Shown here: piece by piece, positions 1 to 7,487 of the stretch
Position numbering within the stretch: position 1 is the stretch's first letter
Layout: the number at the start of each line of letters is the position of its first letter
From: an uncultured Eubacteriales bacterium
GTDB taxonomy: Bacteria; Bacillota; Clostridia; Monoglobales; Monoglobaceae
Direction: 5' to 3'
Length of the DNA stretch: 34,198 bases
NCBI GenBank assembly: GCA_958352815.1
Contig: CATWQA010000022.1
Span: 1 to 34,198, forward strand
Made by a program: the position numbers and the translations under genes
The notes under the pieces: model-generated
The model's database searches: none
What the model saw: only the letters and a program-made list of their open reading frames with translations
Told to the model about the DNA's origin: nothing

Positions 1-1
1 G

Positions 2-190
2 GACATTAGACGTTGGAATATAATAAAGGCTATGTACCTGGATAGCGATGTGAAAACCGTTGATGAAATCGCTCAAAGCGAATTTGTCGATAGGAGAACA
101 GTATATCGTGACATTGAAATAGCAGTAGAAAAAATATCAACTCTAATATTCGGCGTTGATGGCTTAAACAATAAGAATAAACAAAAATAG
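2..190 (+). CDS. HTH transcriptional regulator, C-terminal part (5' end outside window)
   Basis: An open frame enters from the left edge and stops at TAG 188-190, leaving 62 codons. The visible protein has a helix-turn-helix near its middle (VDEIAQSEFVDRRTVYRDI) followed by IEIAVEKISTLIFGVDGL. This resembles the sigma-region-4-like or ArpU/RinA-like activators that many Firmicutes phages use to switch on late genes. The family is judged from pattern only and the N-terminus is missing. It points towards the late region and converges on the amidase gene, so it probably ends the early or regulatory transcript from the left side of the prophage. Alternative: a host regulator, which is less likely this close to the lysis cassette. 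Confidence 0.6.
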   Translation, partial: DIRRWNIIKAMYLDSDVKTVDEIAQSEFVDRRTVYRDIEIAVEKISTLIFGVDGLNNKNKQK

Positions 191-220
191 GGGATGGATA
201 TGTCATCCCCTATAATTTTT
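182..220. terminator. Bidirectional intrinsic terminator
   Basis: Perfect 10-bp stem (187-196 with 204-213, loop 197-203) flanked by an A-tract on the left (183-187) and a T-tract on the right (216-220). It can therefore end both the plus-strand regulator mRNA and the minus-strand late transcript after the amidase. The regulator's stop codon lies inside the stem. Confidence 0.85.
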
Positions 221-226
221 AAATAT

Positions 227-1102
227 TTATTCCCCATATACTCCTGCGCGGTCGTTTATTACCAGCATTCTCAGCAGGTCATTAGTCAAACCCAGCTCGC
301 CGTTTTCGTTGCCTTTGAGCAGTCCCTTTTCCACCAGCTTCTGAATTGTGGGACGGGCATACTCGGGCATATTCTCGTCTATGTAGTTATATACAACCGC
401 ACTTTCCTTGAGTTTGGCGGTCTCATTTGCTACTGTCGCTACGTCTGCCCCCAGGGCATTAATTACCTCGTTCTGTCTATTGTTTTCCTTTAGCAGTTCC
501 TCATACTGTGTCATTGTTAAGACCTCGCTTTCTTCTGTTTTATATCCAATTCCCAAGTAGTCGCATATGCCCTTGTATATCGCTGTCGCACAAGCCTTTT
601 TTCCGTTTTCACTTGCAAGAAAACTGTTGTCGTCATAGTTATCTATAAAAGCGGTTTCTACAAGAACAGCGGGCATATTTGTGTGTCTGATAACCGCAAA
701 ATTACCTGACTTTACCCCTCTGTTATATCGGTTTGTTTCAGCAACCAAATGCGGCTGTATGCAGTCCGCAAGGGCTTTGCCCTGTGTGCTACCTGTGCAA
801 TAGTAAGTCTCGCAGCCGTACGCCTTAGTGTTAGCGGCGTTACAATGTATACTTACAAACAGGTCTGAGCCCCAATTATTAGCCCCATTATAGCGATATG
901 CAAGACTGGCGTTTAAACTACTTGCCACTGTGTCCGTAACGTTTTCACGGCTCATTTTTACGGTCTGACCGTTGTTTACAAGCATATCACGGAGCAACAC
1001 TCCGATTTGAACAGTAACATCTTGCTCTTTAAGTCCGTAACCTGTTGCCCCGGTATCTGCACCATTGTAATTGTGCCCTGGGTCTATATAAATCTTTGCC
1101 AT
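227..1102 (-). CDS. Endolysin: N-acetylmuramoyl-L-alanine amidase (Amidase_3 family)
   Basis: A 291-aa zinc amidase that cleaves the bond between MurNAc and L-alanine in peptidoglycan at phage lysis. Residues 1-180 form the Amidase_3 fold: DPGH gives zinc ligand His10, Glu26 and His86 (SIHCN) are the other expected ligands, and VETAFI supplies catalytic Glu149. After a short linker the C-terminal ~90 residues hold a coiled-coil-like stretch (about 195-235), then a short helical tail, probably for wall binding or oligomerisation. There is no signal peptide, so export depends on the holin upstream. It is the last gene of the late region; the RBS is weak (GAGG about 9 nt before ATG). A terminator-like hairpin at 1133-1165 and a toxin-like locus separate it from the holin. 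Confidence 0.93.
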   Translation of the reverse strand: MAKIYIDPGHNYNGADTGATGYGLKEQDVTVQIGVLLRDMLVNNGQTVKMSRENVTDTVASSLNASLAYRYNGANNWGSDLFVSIHCNAANTKAYGCETYYCTGSTQGKALADCIQPHLVAETNRYNRGVKSGNFAVIRHTNMPAVLVETAFIDNYDDNSFLASENGKKACATAIYKGICDYLGIGYKTEESEVLTMTQYEELLKENNRQNEVINALGADVATVANETAKLKESAVVYNYIDENMPEYARPTIQKLVEKGLLKGNENGELGLTNDLLRMLVINDRAGVYGE

Positions 1103-1132
1103 TTTTAATACCTCGCTTTCAGATTTATTGTA

Positions 1133-1165
1133 TCAAAAAAGGAATGCCATATTGTGACATTCCTT
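1133..1165 (-). terminator. Intrinsic terminator on the minus strand, upstream of the amidase
   Basis: Stem of 8 bp (1139-1146 with 1158-1165) followed on the minus strand by a run of six T. It would stop transcripts arriving from the holin side or from the antisense promoter at 1455-1483, just before the amidase start. It is therefore one possible 3' end for the putative antitoxin RNA. Partial read-through would be needed to express the amidase from the late transcript. Confidence 0.6.
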
Positions 1166-1181
1166 GTAATACATATTTAAT

Positions 1182-1210
1182 TTGACATTGTTCGCTATTC
1201 CATGTATAAT
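1182..1210 (+). promoter_or_regulatory. Sigma-A promoter of the small toxin-like gene
   Basis: TTGACA (1182-1187), a 17-bp spacer and TATAAT (1205-1210): a perfect consensus promoter. Predicted start near 1217. It opposes the late operon and drives the 24-codon gene at 1293. Confidence 0.88.
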
Positions 1211-1249
1211 TATCGGAGCAGATAAAAAGGTAATTGAAGGACGGTTAGC

Positions 1250-1286
1250 CATCTCCTACGCTACAACCTGTAGCAGAAAGGAGGTG
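1250..1286 (+). promoter_or_regulatory. Hairpin sequestering the toxin ribosome binding site
   Basis: Bases 1250-1257 (CATCTCCT) pair with the Shine-Dalgarno bases 1279-1286 (AGGAGGTG) over 8 bp including one G-U. An inner 5-bp stem (1260-1264 with 1270-1274) extends the hairpin. The very strong AAAGGAGGTGA site (1277-1287) would be hidden in the full-length mRNA. This is a hallmark of type I toxin messengers. Confidence 0.75.
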
Positions 1287-1292
1287 ACGCTT

Positions 1293-1367
1293 ATGTGGAA
1301 AACAATACTTAAAGTTATTGTTTCTATTATAATTTTTTATATAATAGTCTCCATGAAAGCAATGTAA
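1293..1367 (+). CDS. Small hydrophobic peptide, putative type I toxin (holin-like)
   Basis: 24 codons, starting at ATG 1293 because the strong RBS AAAGGAGGTGA ends 5 nt before it. The peptide has a short charged N-terminus (MWKT..K), one membrane segment (roughly residues 5-20, rich in Ile and Val) and a short tail (SMKAM). Size, topology and the strong but sequestered RBS match small membrane toxins of type I toxin-antitoxin loci in Firmicutes, such as the TxpA, BsrG, Fst and 'holin-like toxin' groups. I cannot assign it to one of these families. It sits antisense inside the lysis cassette, between holin and amidase, under its own sigma-A promoter. The stop codon lies in a 12-bp stem. A longer frame starting at 1182 is unlikely because it begins inside the promoter. 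Confidence 0.7.
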   Translation: MWKTILKVIVSIIIFYIIVSMKAM

Positions 1368-1395
1368 CCGCCCCTCTGTCAAAGGCGGTTACATT
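1361..1395. terminator. Perfect 12-bp hairpin over the toxin stop codon
   Basis: Bases 1361-1372 pair perfectly with 1384-1395, with an 11-nt loop. Neither side has a long T-tract, so it is either a weak shared terminator for the two converging RNAs or a stability/recognition element. Confidence 0.55.
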
Positions 1396-1416
1396 AAACA
1401 TTAATTAACTTTCTTT

Positions 1417-1444
1417 GGCTAACCGACATTTCGGTTTACCTTTT
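1417..1444 (+). terminator. Terminator of the toxin-like mRNA
   Basis: Stem of GGCTAACCGA with TTCGGTTTACC (one internal mismatch region) followed by TTTT at 1441-1444 on the plus strand. It includes the right arm of the inverted repeat, so the toxin mRNA ending here would carry the sequence complementary to its own 5' end. Confidence 0.6.
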
Positions 1445-1454
1445 ATCTGCTTAT

Positions 1455-1483
1455 ATTATACAACAAACAATTCTTAAAGTCAA
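1455..1483 (-). promoter_or_regulatory. Sigma-A promoter of the putative antitoxin RNA
   Basis: On the minus strand TTGACT (1483-1478), 17-bp spacer and TATAAT (1460-1455). It lies between the holin stop and the toxin terminator and points back through the toxin gene. Confidence 0.8.
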
Positions 1484-1719
1484 CCGTTATTTTTAAGTTT
1501 TTCCAAATATTCATCAGCCTTTATTGCGTTTTGGCTGAAACTGTTATTCTTCCACCATGCGACCGCCGTTGAAGCGATTGTGAACAGCAGCGACACCACT
1601 GTTGCAATATCATCATCGGCAATATTAAGCGGTGACTTGCCAAACATAACAAGCACCTGATTAATAAGCGCCAGCACAAGAATTACAGTCCTTGCAATTG
1701 TTCCCGATGTTACTTCCAT
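1480..1719 (-). CDS. Phage holin, SPP1 family
   Basis: A 79-aa protein with two membrane segments (about residues 8-28 and 38-57) and a charged C-terminus. The segments ALINQVLVMFGKSPL and AWWKNNSFSQNAIKADEYL are characteristic of SPP1-type holins, which form membrane lesions that release or trigger the endolysin. A GGAGG RBS precedes the start. It follows an XhlA-like gene (1747-2058), the usual pairing in PBSX-type lysis modules. Unusually, the amidase is not directly next: a small toxin-like locus lies between. The antitoxin promoter overlaps its final codons. Confidence 0.93.
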   Translation of the reverse strand: MEVTSGTIARTVILVLALINQVLVMFGKSPLNIADDDIATVVSLLFTIASTAVAWWKNNSFSQNAIKADEYLEKLKNNG

Positions 1720-1746
1720 TATGTAGTACCTCCTTAAAACTGAAAT

Positions 1747-2058
1747 TTATTTTATTCCTATGTGTGTGAACAGAAACCCAAGTACTATACCGATTACGGC
1801 GGTTATAATGTAGCCCGTCACCTTGCGCCACATCTCACCGTCTCGGCTTTCCAGCACTTCAAGTCTTTCGCCTTGCCGAACCTGCTCGTCCAGCATATTT
1901 TTCATGTTTACAGCTAACGTCTCTATTGAGGTATTTATCTTTTTCATGTCCTCCATATCCCTTTCAAGATTTTCAAGACGCTTATTTTGACGACTGTGTT
2001 CTTCTTCCATACGGCGGCGAAATTCTTCATGCTCTGCTCTTGTTATCGGTGTATCCAT
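1747..2058 (-). CDS. XhlA-like haemolysin / holin-associated membrane protein
   Basis: A long charged coiled coil (about residues 5-75, rich in E, R and K) leads to a single C-terminal membrane segment (VTGYIITAVIGIVLGFLFTHIG). This is the architecture of XhlA-type proteins, which act with the holin in PBSX-like lysis cassettes. The start at 2058 is preferred (103 aa) because GGGAG lies 7 nt before it. An in-frame ATG at 2064 directly abuts that site and would add two residues. It directly precedes the holin gene. Confidence 0.82.
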   Translation of the reverse strand: MDTPITRAEHEEFRRRMEEEHSRQNKRLENLERDMEDMKKINTSIETLAVNMKNMLDEQVRQGERLEVLESRDGEMWRKVTGYIITAVIGIVLGFLFTHIGIK

Positions 2059-2073
2059 GTCCATTCTCCCATC

Positions 2074-3540
2074 TTATTCGTATGCGATTGTCAGCTCCGG
2101 AACCGTGAAGCCGTATGCCTTTGACTCGTTTAATACAAGCTGTGCTGTCGGCGTTGCCAATGTCTCATCATTCCAATTCTCAGCCACACTGCTGCCAAAT
2201 GTAACCGTTTTGCCGTTTGTGTACTGGTTAGGCAGAGTTGTCCATTCGTTATCCAAATATCCCGTACCGCAATAGGATATCTTTTTATCTCTCATATTCA
2301 AGACTATCTCCCATGTCATAGATTTGGGAGGTATTCCGTCATTGTCGCCCCATAGACAATAAAATGACTGGTCTACACGTGTTCCTCCGTTCATATACAG
2401 ATTTACACGGCTCTGGAATTTTTCGAACATGTCCGAGTTTAACTGAATTACCAAGTTATTTCTTGTACCGCCGAAGTTTACCCTTATCCATGTTTGTCCT
2501 GCGGCTGCCGATGAAGCGAGAACGTCCTGCATTTTCATTGTTATTCTGACATTTGTTGCTTCTGTTATGGGAAATGTAGCGCTTAGGGTCTGATACTCTG
2601 TTCCGTCATATGAAGATATACCGCCGCTTGTTCCGTACTTTACACCGCCTGTTAGTATTACACCCGTGCCGTTTGATGACGGAATGTCCCCCGCCGTATC
2701 GTTGGGCGTTCCTGTCAGATTAGCAGTAAAGGCTTTAGTGGTGGGAACTACTGTAATGCTTCTCTTGAAGTCGGGGGTATCTATCAGTGCGGCAGTTATA
2801 AGGCTGTATCCTGCGTCATAGGTGTTTACTGTAATCACGTCTGTTGCTGAGTCCACGGAGATATTAGAGTTATCCACCGTATATAACAACTGCTTTCCGC
2901 TGTTGGCGTTTGAGGGTTGGTATACAGGCAATAGAGTAAACGGCGTATTTATAGGAGTTAACACCAGCTTGCCGCTGTTAGGGTCTTCCTCGTCTGTCAG
3001 AGATACATTTGAAAATCTAAAGCCTGTTGCAGGAATGTTCTCAAAGGATATACCTGCGTCCTTAATCCACTGTACTATGTAATCCATAGCGTCGTCCGAT
3101 ATATGGACGCCTTCAACACTGCCGCTCTTTAAGGTTCGGCTGTCAAGGTCGGATATAACTTCATCAAGCTTGTTGCTTGAATAGGTTGTTGTATCTCCGG
3201 GGGTATCGTTGTCGATAAACCTGCCCGTTACGTCAAACTCTATGGGTACATTTTCCTCAATGTAGTTAAGCAGCCCGTTTTTTGCCGTGTCGTCCAGCAT
3301 TTGGAATGTGATTTTAGTATCTCCGTCCATTTTATCTTCCAAGAGCTGATAAATTTTCATAGCGGATAAGGTCTTGTTGTCCGCCGCCGATGTGTCGCTG
3401 ATTAATGCGTCGTCCTGCAATACTTGTTTAAGCAGCTCAAAGGGTGCCTTTACAAAAGAGTTGTTCACGGCTATATAAAACTCCGCATTTTGAATATCCG
3501 CATTTGACACTGTTTCTATGTTTAAGATACTCTTATCCAT
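2074..3540 (-). CDS. Tail fibre / receptor-binding-type protein with Ig-like and C-terminal beta domains
   Basis: 488 aa. The N-terminal ~170 residues look like a fibre attachment and helical region (QLLEDKMDGD.., VISDLDSRTL). Residues about 185-275 look like a bacterial Ig-like domain (LLYTVDNSNISVDSATDVITVNT). The C-terminal ~200 residues are beta-rich and aromatic, as in a carbohydrate-binding sandwich, though no named family is recognised. Its ATG overlaps the stop of the upstream tail-spike gene as TAATG, so the two are translationally coupled. It is the last structural gene before lysis, a usual place for receptor-binding proteins. Function is inferred from position and composition. Confidence 0.6.
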   Translation of the reverse strand: MDKSILNIETVSNADIQNAEFYIAVNNSFVKAPFELLKQVLQDDALISDTSAADNKTLSAMKIYQLLEDKMDGDTKITFQMLDDTAKNGLLNYIEENVPIEFDVTGRFIDNDTPGDTTTYSSNKLDEVISDLDSRTLKSGSVEGVHISDDAMDYIVQWIKDAGISFENIPATGFRFSNVSLTDEEDPNSGKLVLTPINTPFTLLPVYQPSNANSGKQLLYTVDNSNISVDSATDVITVNTYDAGYSLITAALIDTPDFKRSITVVPTTKAFTANLTGTPNDTAGDIPSSNGTGVILTGGVKYGTSGGISSYDGTEYQTLSATFPITEATNVRITMKMQDVLASSAAAGQTWIRVNFGGTRNNLVIQLNSDMFEKFQSRVNLYMNGGTRVDQSFYCLWGDNDGIPPKSMTWEIVLNMRDKKISYCGTGYLDNEWTTLPNQYTNGKTVTFGSSVAENWNDETLATPTAQLVLNESKAYGFTVPELTIAYE

Positions 3541-5516
3541 TATTCGCCCTCCTTTACAAATGAATATATTTTGGCATACTTAATATACAGGGGTGCAAAC
3601 CCGGAAGCAGCATAGGAGGCGGAAACGTTTTCAGCCTTTAGCATGACCTCACCGTTTGTTGTCCCTGACGGCTTTAGGAGCACGTTTAATATTGTGTCCT
3701 CGCCTTCGGTTCCCTCTGTTATTACGTAACCGCTGTATGCCGAGTTGGGTTCGGCTGACAGCTTCAAAACCTTATTAGCTTCGGAGTTATACTTTATCTT
3801 TGCCCAGATTGATATATCTGCGTTCTCATAGAGTAAATCCTTATAATCCAGCTTCATGCCTGCATAACCGAATTGATTTACGGTAATAGAGCCGTCCGCC
3901 TGCTCGGTGCAGGATATGCTGCTTGATATATCAAAGTTTCTTCCGCTTGCTCTGATTTTCTCATGAGTGTTTACATATCCGCTTTTGAAAACAAGAGGCA
4001 GAGGCAGCACTATCTTTTTACAACTGCTGTCAAACACAAAGTAGTCCATAGCCTTATTCGCTGCATTTATTGTAGCACCTGCGTTAATAACGTTATTGAC
4101 TATTTCCAGTGACTTTATTTGGCTTAGGGTAAGCCCCAGACCTCTGTCGTTCGGCATGGAAATATAGTTGCCCGTTATAACAAGGCGGCAATTTTCACCG
4201 CCGCCTGTTGTGGTTATGCCCTCTGCTGTGCTGTCATCTGAAATTATGGTATTCCCTTTTACAACTGTCTTATAGGTCTGGGAAACAGTTATATGTACTC
4301 CTGCTCTTGACGGGGTATATCTTTCGCCCTCGCCTGTTCCCGACTCTGCTCCCGGGTTAAATATGATGTTATTTTCAACGGTTTGCCATGTTCCCTCAAT
4401 ACCTACCTCACGACATTTAATAATAACGTTATCCCTAACGGCAACGTTTTCAAGAGAAAAGGTAGTTGTTGTGCCCGTATTACCGCCGTATATAGCGGCA
4501 CAGCCTACGCCGGTAACCTGCCCGTACTCGTTAAGGGGCATATCGGGCGGGGGAGTGCCGAAACCTATATTAAACATCAGGTTATTACTGATAAGTATAG
4601 GCTTATCGCCTGTTCTCTCAGCCCTCCATAATTGCACGGCTCCGAACACTGTATTGGTAAACACGTTATTGCAGCAGATAAAGCCGTTAAAACTGTTGTA
4701 TACCCTAAGAGTGTTTGACTTGATTTCATTGAACCTGCAACCGACAACCCTTATATCCTCGGTGTCCATAAAGTTTATGCCCTCGCCCGATGAGTTTTGA
4801 TTGGTTATTTCGGTTCCTATTTCGTCAAACTCACAGTCATAGAAGTTGATTGCGGAACAGTTCTGCGTTATGAAGCCGCGATATGTAAAGTTGGTGAACC
4901 TACAGTTTTTAAAGGTTATGTTTGTGCAGCAGGAAAGATTGATTTGCACAAGTCCGTCAAACCAAATATTCTCAAATGTGATATTGTTTTTATATGATAT
5001 TTGAAAACTTCCGCTGCTGTATGCTGTGAGCCTGGTATGCTTAGGGCTGTACCCTCTCAGAATGTAATCGCTTGCAGAATTAAGGGCTGCCCCTGTAATA
5101 GGGAATGTTCCCTTAGATAAGTACACGATTTTCTTGCCGTTTGTTAATGCCGTTCTTACAGCGTCCGAATAGTCCGAGATGTCTGACACGTTTTCAACCA
5201 CTCTGTAAATATCGGAGGTAACATTGTCAAACCTGTATATTGGATTGTCAAGATATAGCTGTTCGCCGTTCTCGGTTGTCAGTATGCTTTCGTCTGTGTC
5301 CTTTAGATAAGCCCCTGCAATGACAAGGTTCTGAACATAACTGCGGATTTTCTCATCTATTTCATTAAGGGCACCCAGTATATCCCCGCTTTCGGTGTTA
5401 AGCTCGTCCGCATATGTTTCATCTTTAAGCAGTGGATTTTTAGCAGCTAAATCCTTAAAGTCCCGCAAGCCGTCAGTAATCGGCTTTATTGAATTTCGCC
5501 CAAGATATTCGCCCAT
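3540..5516 (-). CDS. Tail spike with right-handed parallel beta-helix
   Basis: 658 aa. Residues 1-90 are a probable attachment domain (MGEYLGRNSIKPITDGL..). From about 125 to 480 there are regularly spaced rungs of the pectate-lyase/PbH1 type (for example ITFENIWFDG, ITFKNCRFTNF, INFYDCEFDEIG, VVGCRFNEI, ALISNNLMFN-like runs), rich in Asn and Cys as in beta-helix tail spikes. The last ~150 residues form a separate beta domain with a carbohydrate-binding look. Such spikes bind or degrade surface polysaccharides of the host. No catalytic residues can be assigned by eye. It is coupled to the next gene by a TAATG overlap. Confidence 0.78.
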   Translation of the reverse strand: MGEYLGRNSIKPITDGLRDFKDLAAKNPLLKDETYADELNTESGDILGALNEIDEKIRSYVQNLVIAGAYLKDTDESILTTENGEQLYLDNPIYRFDNVTSDIYRVVENVSDISDYSDAVRTALTNGKKIVYLSKGTFPITGAALNSASDYILRGYSPKHTRLTAYSSGSFQISYKNNITFENIWFDGLVQINLSCCTNITFKNCRFTNFTYRGFITQNCSAINFYDCEFDEIGTEITNQNSSGEGINFMDTEDIRVVGCRFNEIKSNTLRVYNSFNGFICCNNVFTNTVFGAVQLWRAERTGDKPILISNNLMFNIGFGTPPPDMPLNEYGQVTGVGCAAIYGGNTGTTTTFSLENVAVRDNVIIKCREVGIEGTWQTVENNIIFNPGAESGTGEGERYTPSRAGVHITVSQTYKTVVKGNTIISDDSTAEGITTTGGGENCRLVITGNYISMPNDRGLGLTLSQIKSLEIVNNVINAGATINAANKAMDYFVFDSSCKKIVLPLPLVFKSGYVNTHEKIRASGRNFDISSSISCTEQADGSITVNQFGYAGMKLDYKDLLYENADISIWAKIKYNSEANKVLKLSAEPNSAYSGYVITEGTEGEDTILNVLLKPSGTTNGEVMLKAENVSASYAASGFAPLYIKYAKIYSFVKEGE

Positions 5517-5527
5517 TTTCTCACCAC

Positions 5528-5761
5528 CTATCCGTTTATCATGTCTTCAATATCATCAGCAGGAATTTCGGTCATTGTGCCGCTTGTTCCGCCGCTCTGA
5601 TTTTTTAGTAACTCCAATTCAGAATGCAGCATTTCAATTTCTTCTAAAAGCTGAGCAGTGCTATTTTCAAGGGCTTTAACACGAGACTTTAATAAATTTA
5701 ATTCTAAAATAACATTATGCTGCGATGTATTGCCGCCGAATGTTTCAATATACTGTCCCAT
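5528..5761 (-). CDS. Small coiled-coil protein in the tail-fibre cluster
   Basis: 77 aa with a leucine-rich heptad region (VILELNLLKSRVKALEN, about residues 17-55) and a Gly/Ser/Thr linker before an acidic tail ending in DDIEDMING. A GGAGGTG site precedes the ATG. It lies 11 nt before the tail-spike gene. It may be a trimerising adaptor or a fibre chaperone; no family recognised. Confidence concerns that it is a real gene rather than its role. Confidence 0.65.
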   Translation of the reverse strand: MGQYIETFGGNTSQHNVILELNLLKSRVKALENSTAQLLEEIEMLHSELELLKNQSGGTSGTMTEIPADDIEDMING

Positions 5762-5813
5762 ATCGCTACACCTCCGTGATTTATGGTATGTATCTTATTA
5801 TGCGTACCAATAA

Positions 5814-6875
5814 CTACTTGCTTTCAGCACTGTTAAATTTGCGTAAGGCATAAATATATGTATTGGGATTTGTTTGCTTATAGACAGTATAACTTGGCGT
5901 ACCGTCAGGCGCAATATCGTTAGTAATGCTAAAAACTTCAACACATATGTCTATACCTGTTATTGCATTCTGATTGTCAATCATTATATAGCTTATTGGA
6001 ATACCCGTTTTTTCTTGTACATATATGCTCGTAGCTACGTTTGACTTCTCGATAGTACCATTGCTTATTTCATATTCAGTATCAAACGAATAGCGAGCAA
6101 ACACGTAAAAAGTTTTTGACTCATTTGAGCCAAGTGTCCCGGCATTTCCGTTAAATGTTAATTCTGTGACAGGTGGCAACTCAAAACTTCCGTACACCCC
6201 ATCAAACACCGAAATTTTAGGCATGTTGAAAGTGCCTTGATATTTTCCGTTTTGAGTACCACCGTTTTCTTCCTCAAAGTCAAACTCTATTCCATTTAAA
6301 CTGCTTGAAAGTTTAAATACAGTGCCGGGAATAGAACTATCTGCAAACATATGCCTTTGAATTTGGTTTGATGCAGGCATTTGCGGATTTACCCAGTACA
6401 CACTGCCACCGGCCAGATATAAAAGCATTAGGGTATGTCTTGTAACTTCGCCGGCCGACATAGTGTGAGTTTCGTCCAAACCGTTCACCATGCGCCTAAT
6501 TACTTTGTTACCCAGGTTATTTACATTTAGGTGAACAGGACCGTCTTTCGTGTTAGTGTAAATACCAGTGTCTACAATTAGAAATACATTTTCTAAATCT
6601 TCATAGCTTTCAACATCACTCACAGTAATCCATAAAACGTTGTTTCCGCTTCCAAACTTGGATGTGTCAGGTTTATACACAGAATTACCGTTAACCCTTG
6701 AAGTGTTTTGAAGTATTGTCTGTAACTCAGTTAAAGCGTTTATAACTTTAGCCCAAAACCAATTGAATACACTTGCCGGCGGCTTATAGCCGGCTTTAAA
6801 ACCTGTTTCAATAAAGTCATTACTTGGTTCTGTGCCTGTATTGTTCCATGTATTAAAAGTATTCTCAAACTCCAT
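5814..6875 (-). CDS. Tail/baseplate-attached fibre protein
   Basis: 353 aa. The N-terminal segment (NTWNNTGTEPSNDF then GFKAGYKPPASVFNWFW) is a recognisable attachment module of Clostridia phage fibres that follows the gpI-like baseplate gene. The rest is beta-rich and polar, with a C-terminal half resembling a fibre knob. The start is placed at ATG 6875 because GGAGG lies 7 nt before it, inside the end of the upstream gene. The in-frame ATG at 6887 overlaps that site. Composition differs from its neighbours (more Asn and Thr), as is common in exchangeable fibre genes. Confidence 0.68.
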   Translation of the reverse strand: MEFENTFNTWNNTGTEPSNDFIETGFKAGYKPPASVFNWFWAKVINALTELQTILQNTSRVNGNSVYKPDTSKFGSGNNVLWITVSDVESYEDLENVFLIVDTGIYTNTKDGPVHLNVNNLGNKVIRRMVNGLDETHTMSAGEVTRHTLMLLYLAGGSVYWVNPQMPASNQIQRHMFADSSIPGTVFKLSSSLNGIEFDFEEENGGTQNGKYQGTFNMPKISVFDGVYGSFELPPVTELTFNGNAGTLGSNESKTFYVFARYSFDTEYEISNGTIEKSNVATSIYVQEKTGIPISYIMIDNQNAITGIDICVEVFSITNDIAPDGTPSYTVYKQTNPNTYIYALRKFNSAESK

Positions 6876-6876
6876 A

Positions 6877-7476
6877 TTAACCTCCATATAGTCCTAAATA
6901 TCCGCCTATAGTGCCGTCATCATCGGCAAAGCCTTTTGTTTCGTCATACTCGTATTCATCTTCGCCAAACTCAAATGTTCCAGTAAAAGCAAATGTTTCT
7001 ACTTTAACATTCACAGCCAATAGTGAATTTAATAAATCTATTATTTCTTCGGGTTCAAAGCCTGCGTTTTCCAATACGGTAAGGGGAATGTCCTTGATTA
7101 TTACTCTGTTAGGCGTTTCGCTTTCTACAATGTGTATGGAAGACTTATCACACTGCAATACGTAAGCAAGAGCTTCAACCACTTTATCGAATGAACCGTC
7201 TGCCATATTTTGCATTATCTTAGCCCGCAGCCTTATAGTATATTGTTCATCGCTCAGATTGCCTCGAAGTAAATTAAGCCGACTTCCATAGATTTCATCT
7301 AATGCTTTGCCTTTGGCATTATTTAGGTTTAATACATCAAAAACATTTTGTACCGCTGTCCTCAGCAATTCGTCCGTATCACTGTTTATTCGCAGCAGCT
7401 TATAGTTATTGCTGTCTTCGCCTTTCTTATATGCGTCAGGTAGATTTTGAACGGGATTATCGTAATTTATTGCCAT
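6877..7476 (-). CDS. Baseplate protein, gpI/XkdU-like (DUF2612-type)
   Basis: 199 aa, directly downstream of the J-like baseplate gene, where P2 gpI or PBSX XkdU equivalents sit. Residues about 35-110 contain the conserved helical pattern with LDEIYGSRLNLLRGNLSDEQYTIRLR spread over it and then QNMADGS..VVEAL. The C-terminus is acidic and glycine-rich and ends in GGYLGLYGG. The family connects the baseplate wedge to the fibres. The call rests on gene order and this helical signature. Confidence 0.75.
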   Translation of the reverse strand: MAINYDNPVQNLPDAYKKGEDSNNYKLLRINSDTDELLRTAVQNVFDVLNLNNAKGKALDEIYGSRLNLLRGNLSDEQYTIRLRAKIMQNMADGSFDKVVEALAYVLQCDKSSIHIVESETPNRVIIKDIPLTVLENAGFEPEEIIDLLNSLLAVNVKVETFAFTGTFEFGEDEYEYDETKGFADDDGTIGGYLGLYGG

Positions 7477-7487
7477 TTCTCACACCT

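Larger units (their letters stand above)
1361..1448 (-). ncRNA. Putative antisense antitoxin RNA (3' end uncertain)
   Basis: Inferred from a perfect-spacing sigma-A promoter at 1455-1483 on the minus strand, predicted start about 1448-1450. The RNA would be fully complementary to the 3' part of the toxin mRNA. It could end at the 12-bp hairpin (1361-1395) or run through the toxin gene to the T-rich terminator at 1133-1165. There is no coding frame of note. Existence is an inference from promoter placement; no transcript data are available here. Confidence 0.5.
1218..1450. repeat. Inverted repeat flanking the small toxin-like gene
   Basis: Left arm 1218-1250 and right arm 1417-1450 are inverted copies of each other. 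The outer blocks match over 15 nt with one extra A (1218-1233 against 1436-1450), and the inner blocks match over 9 nt without error (1242-1250 against 1417-1425). As a result the sense mRNA can pair its 5' end with its 3' end. The RNA from the opposing promoter would begin with the same sequence as the toxin mRNA (GCAGATAAAA). Confidence 0.85.

Noticed and set aside
1182..1292. Longer reading frame upstream of the 24-aa toxin-like peptide
   Set aside because: It begins within the -35 box of the promoter, has no RBS and is read through a structured leader; the strong RBS serves ATG 1293.
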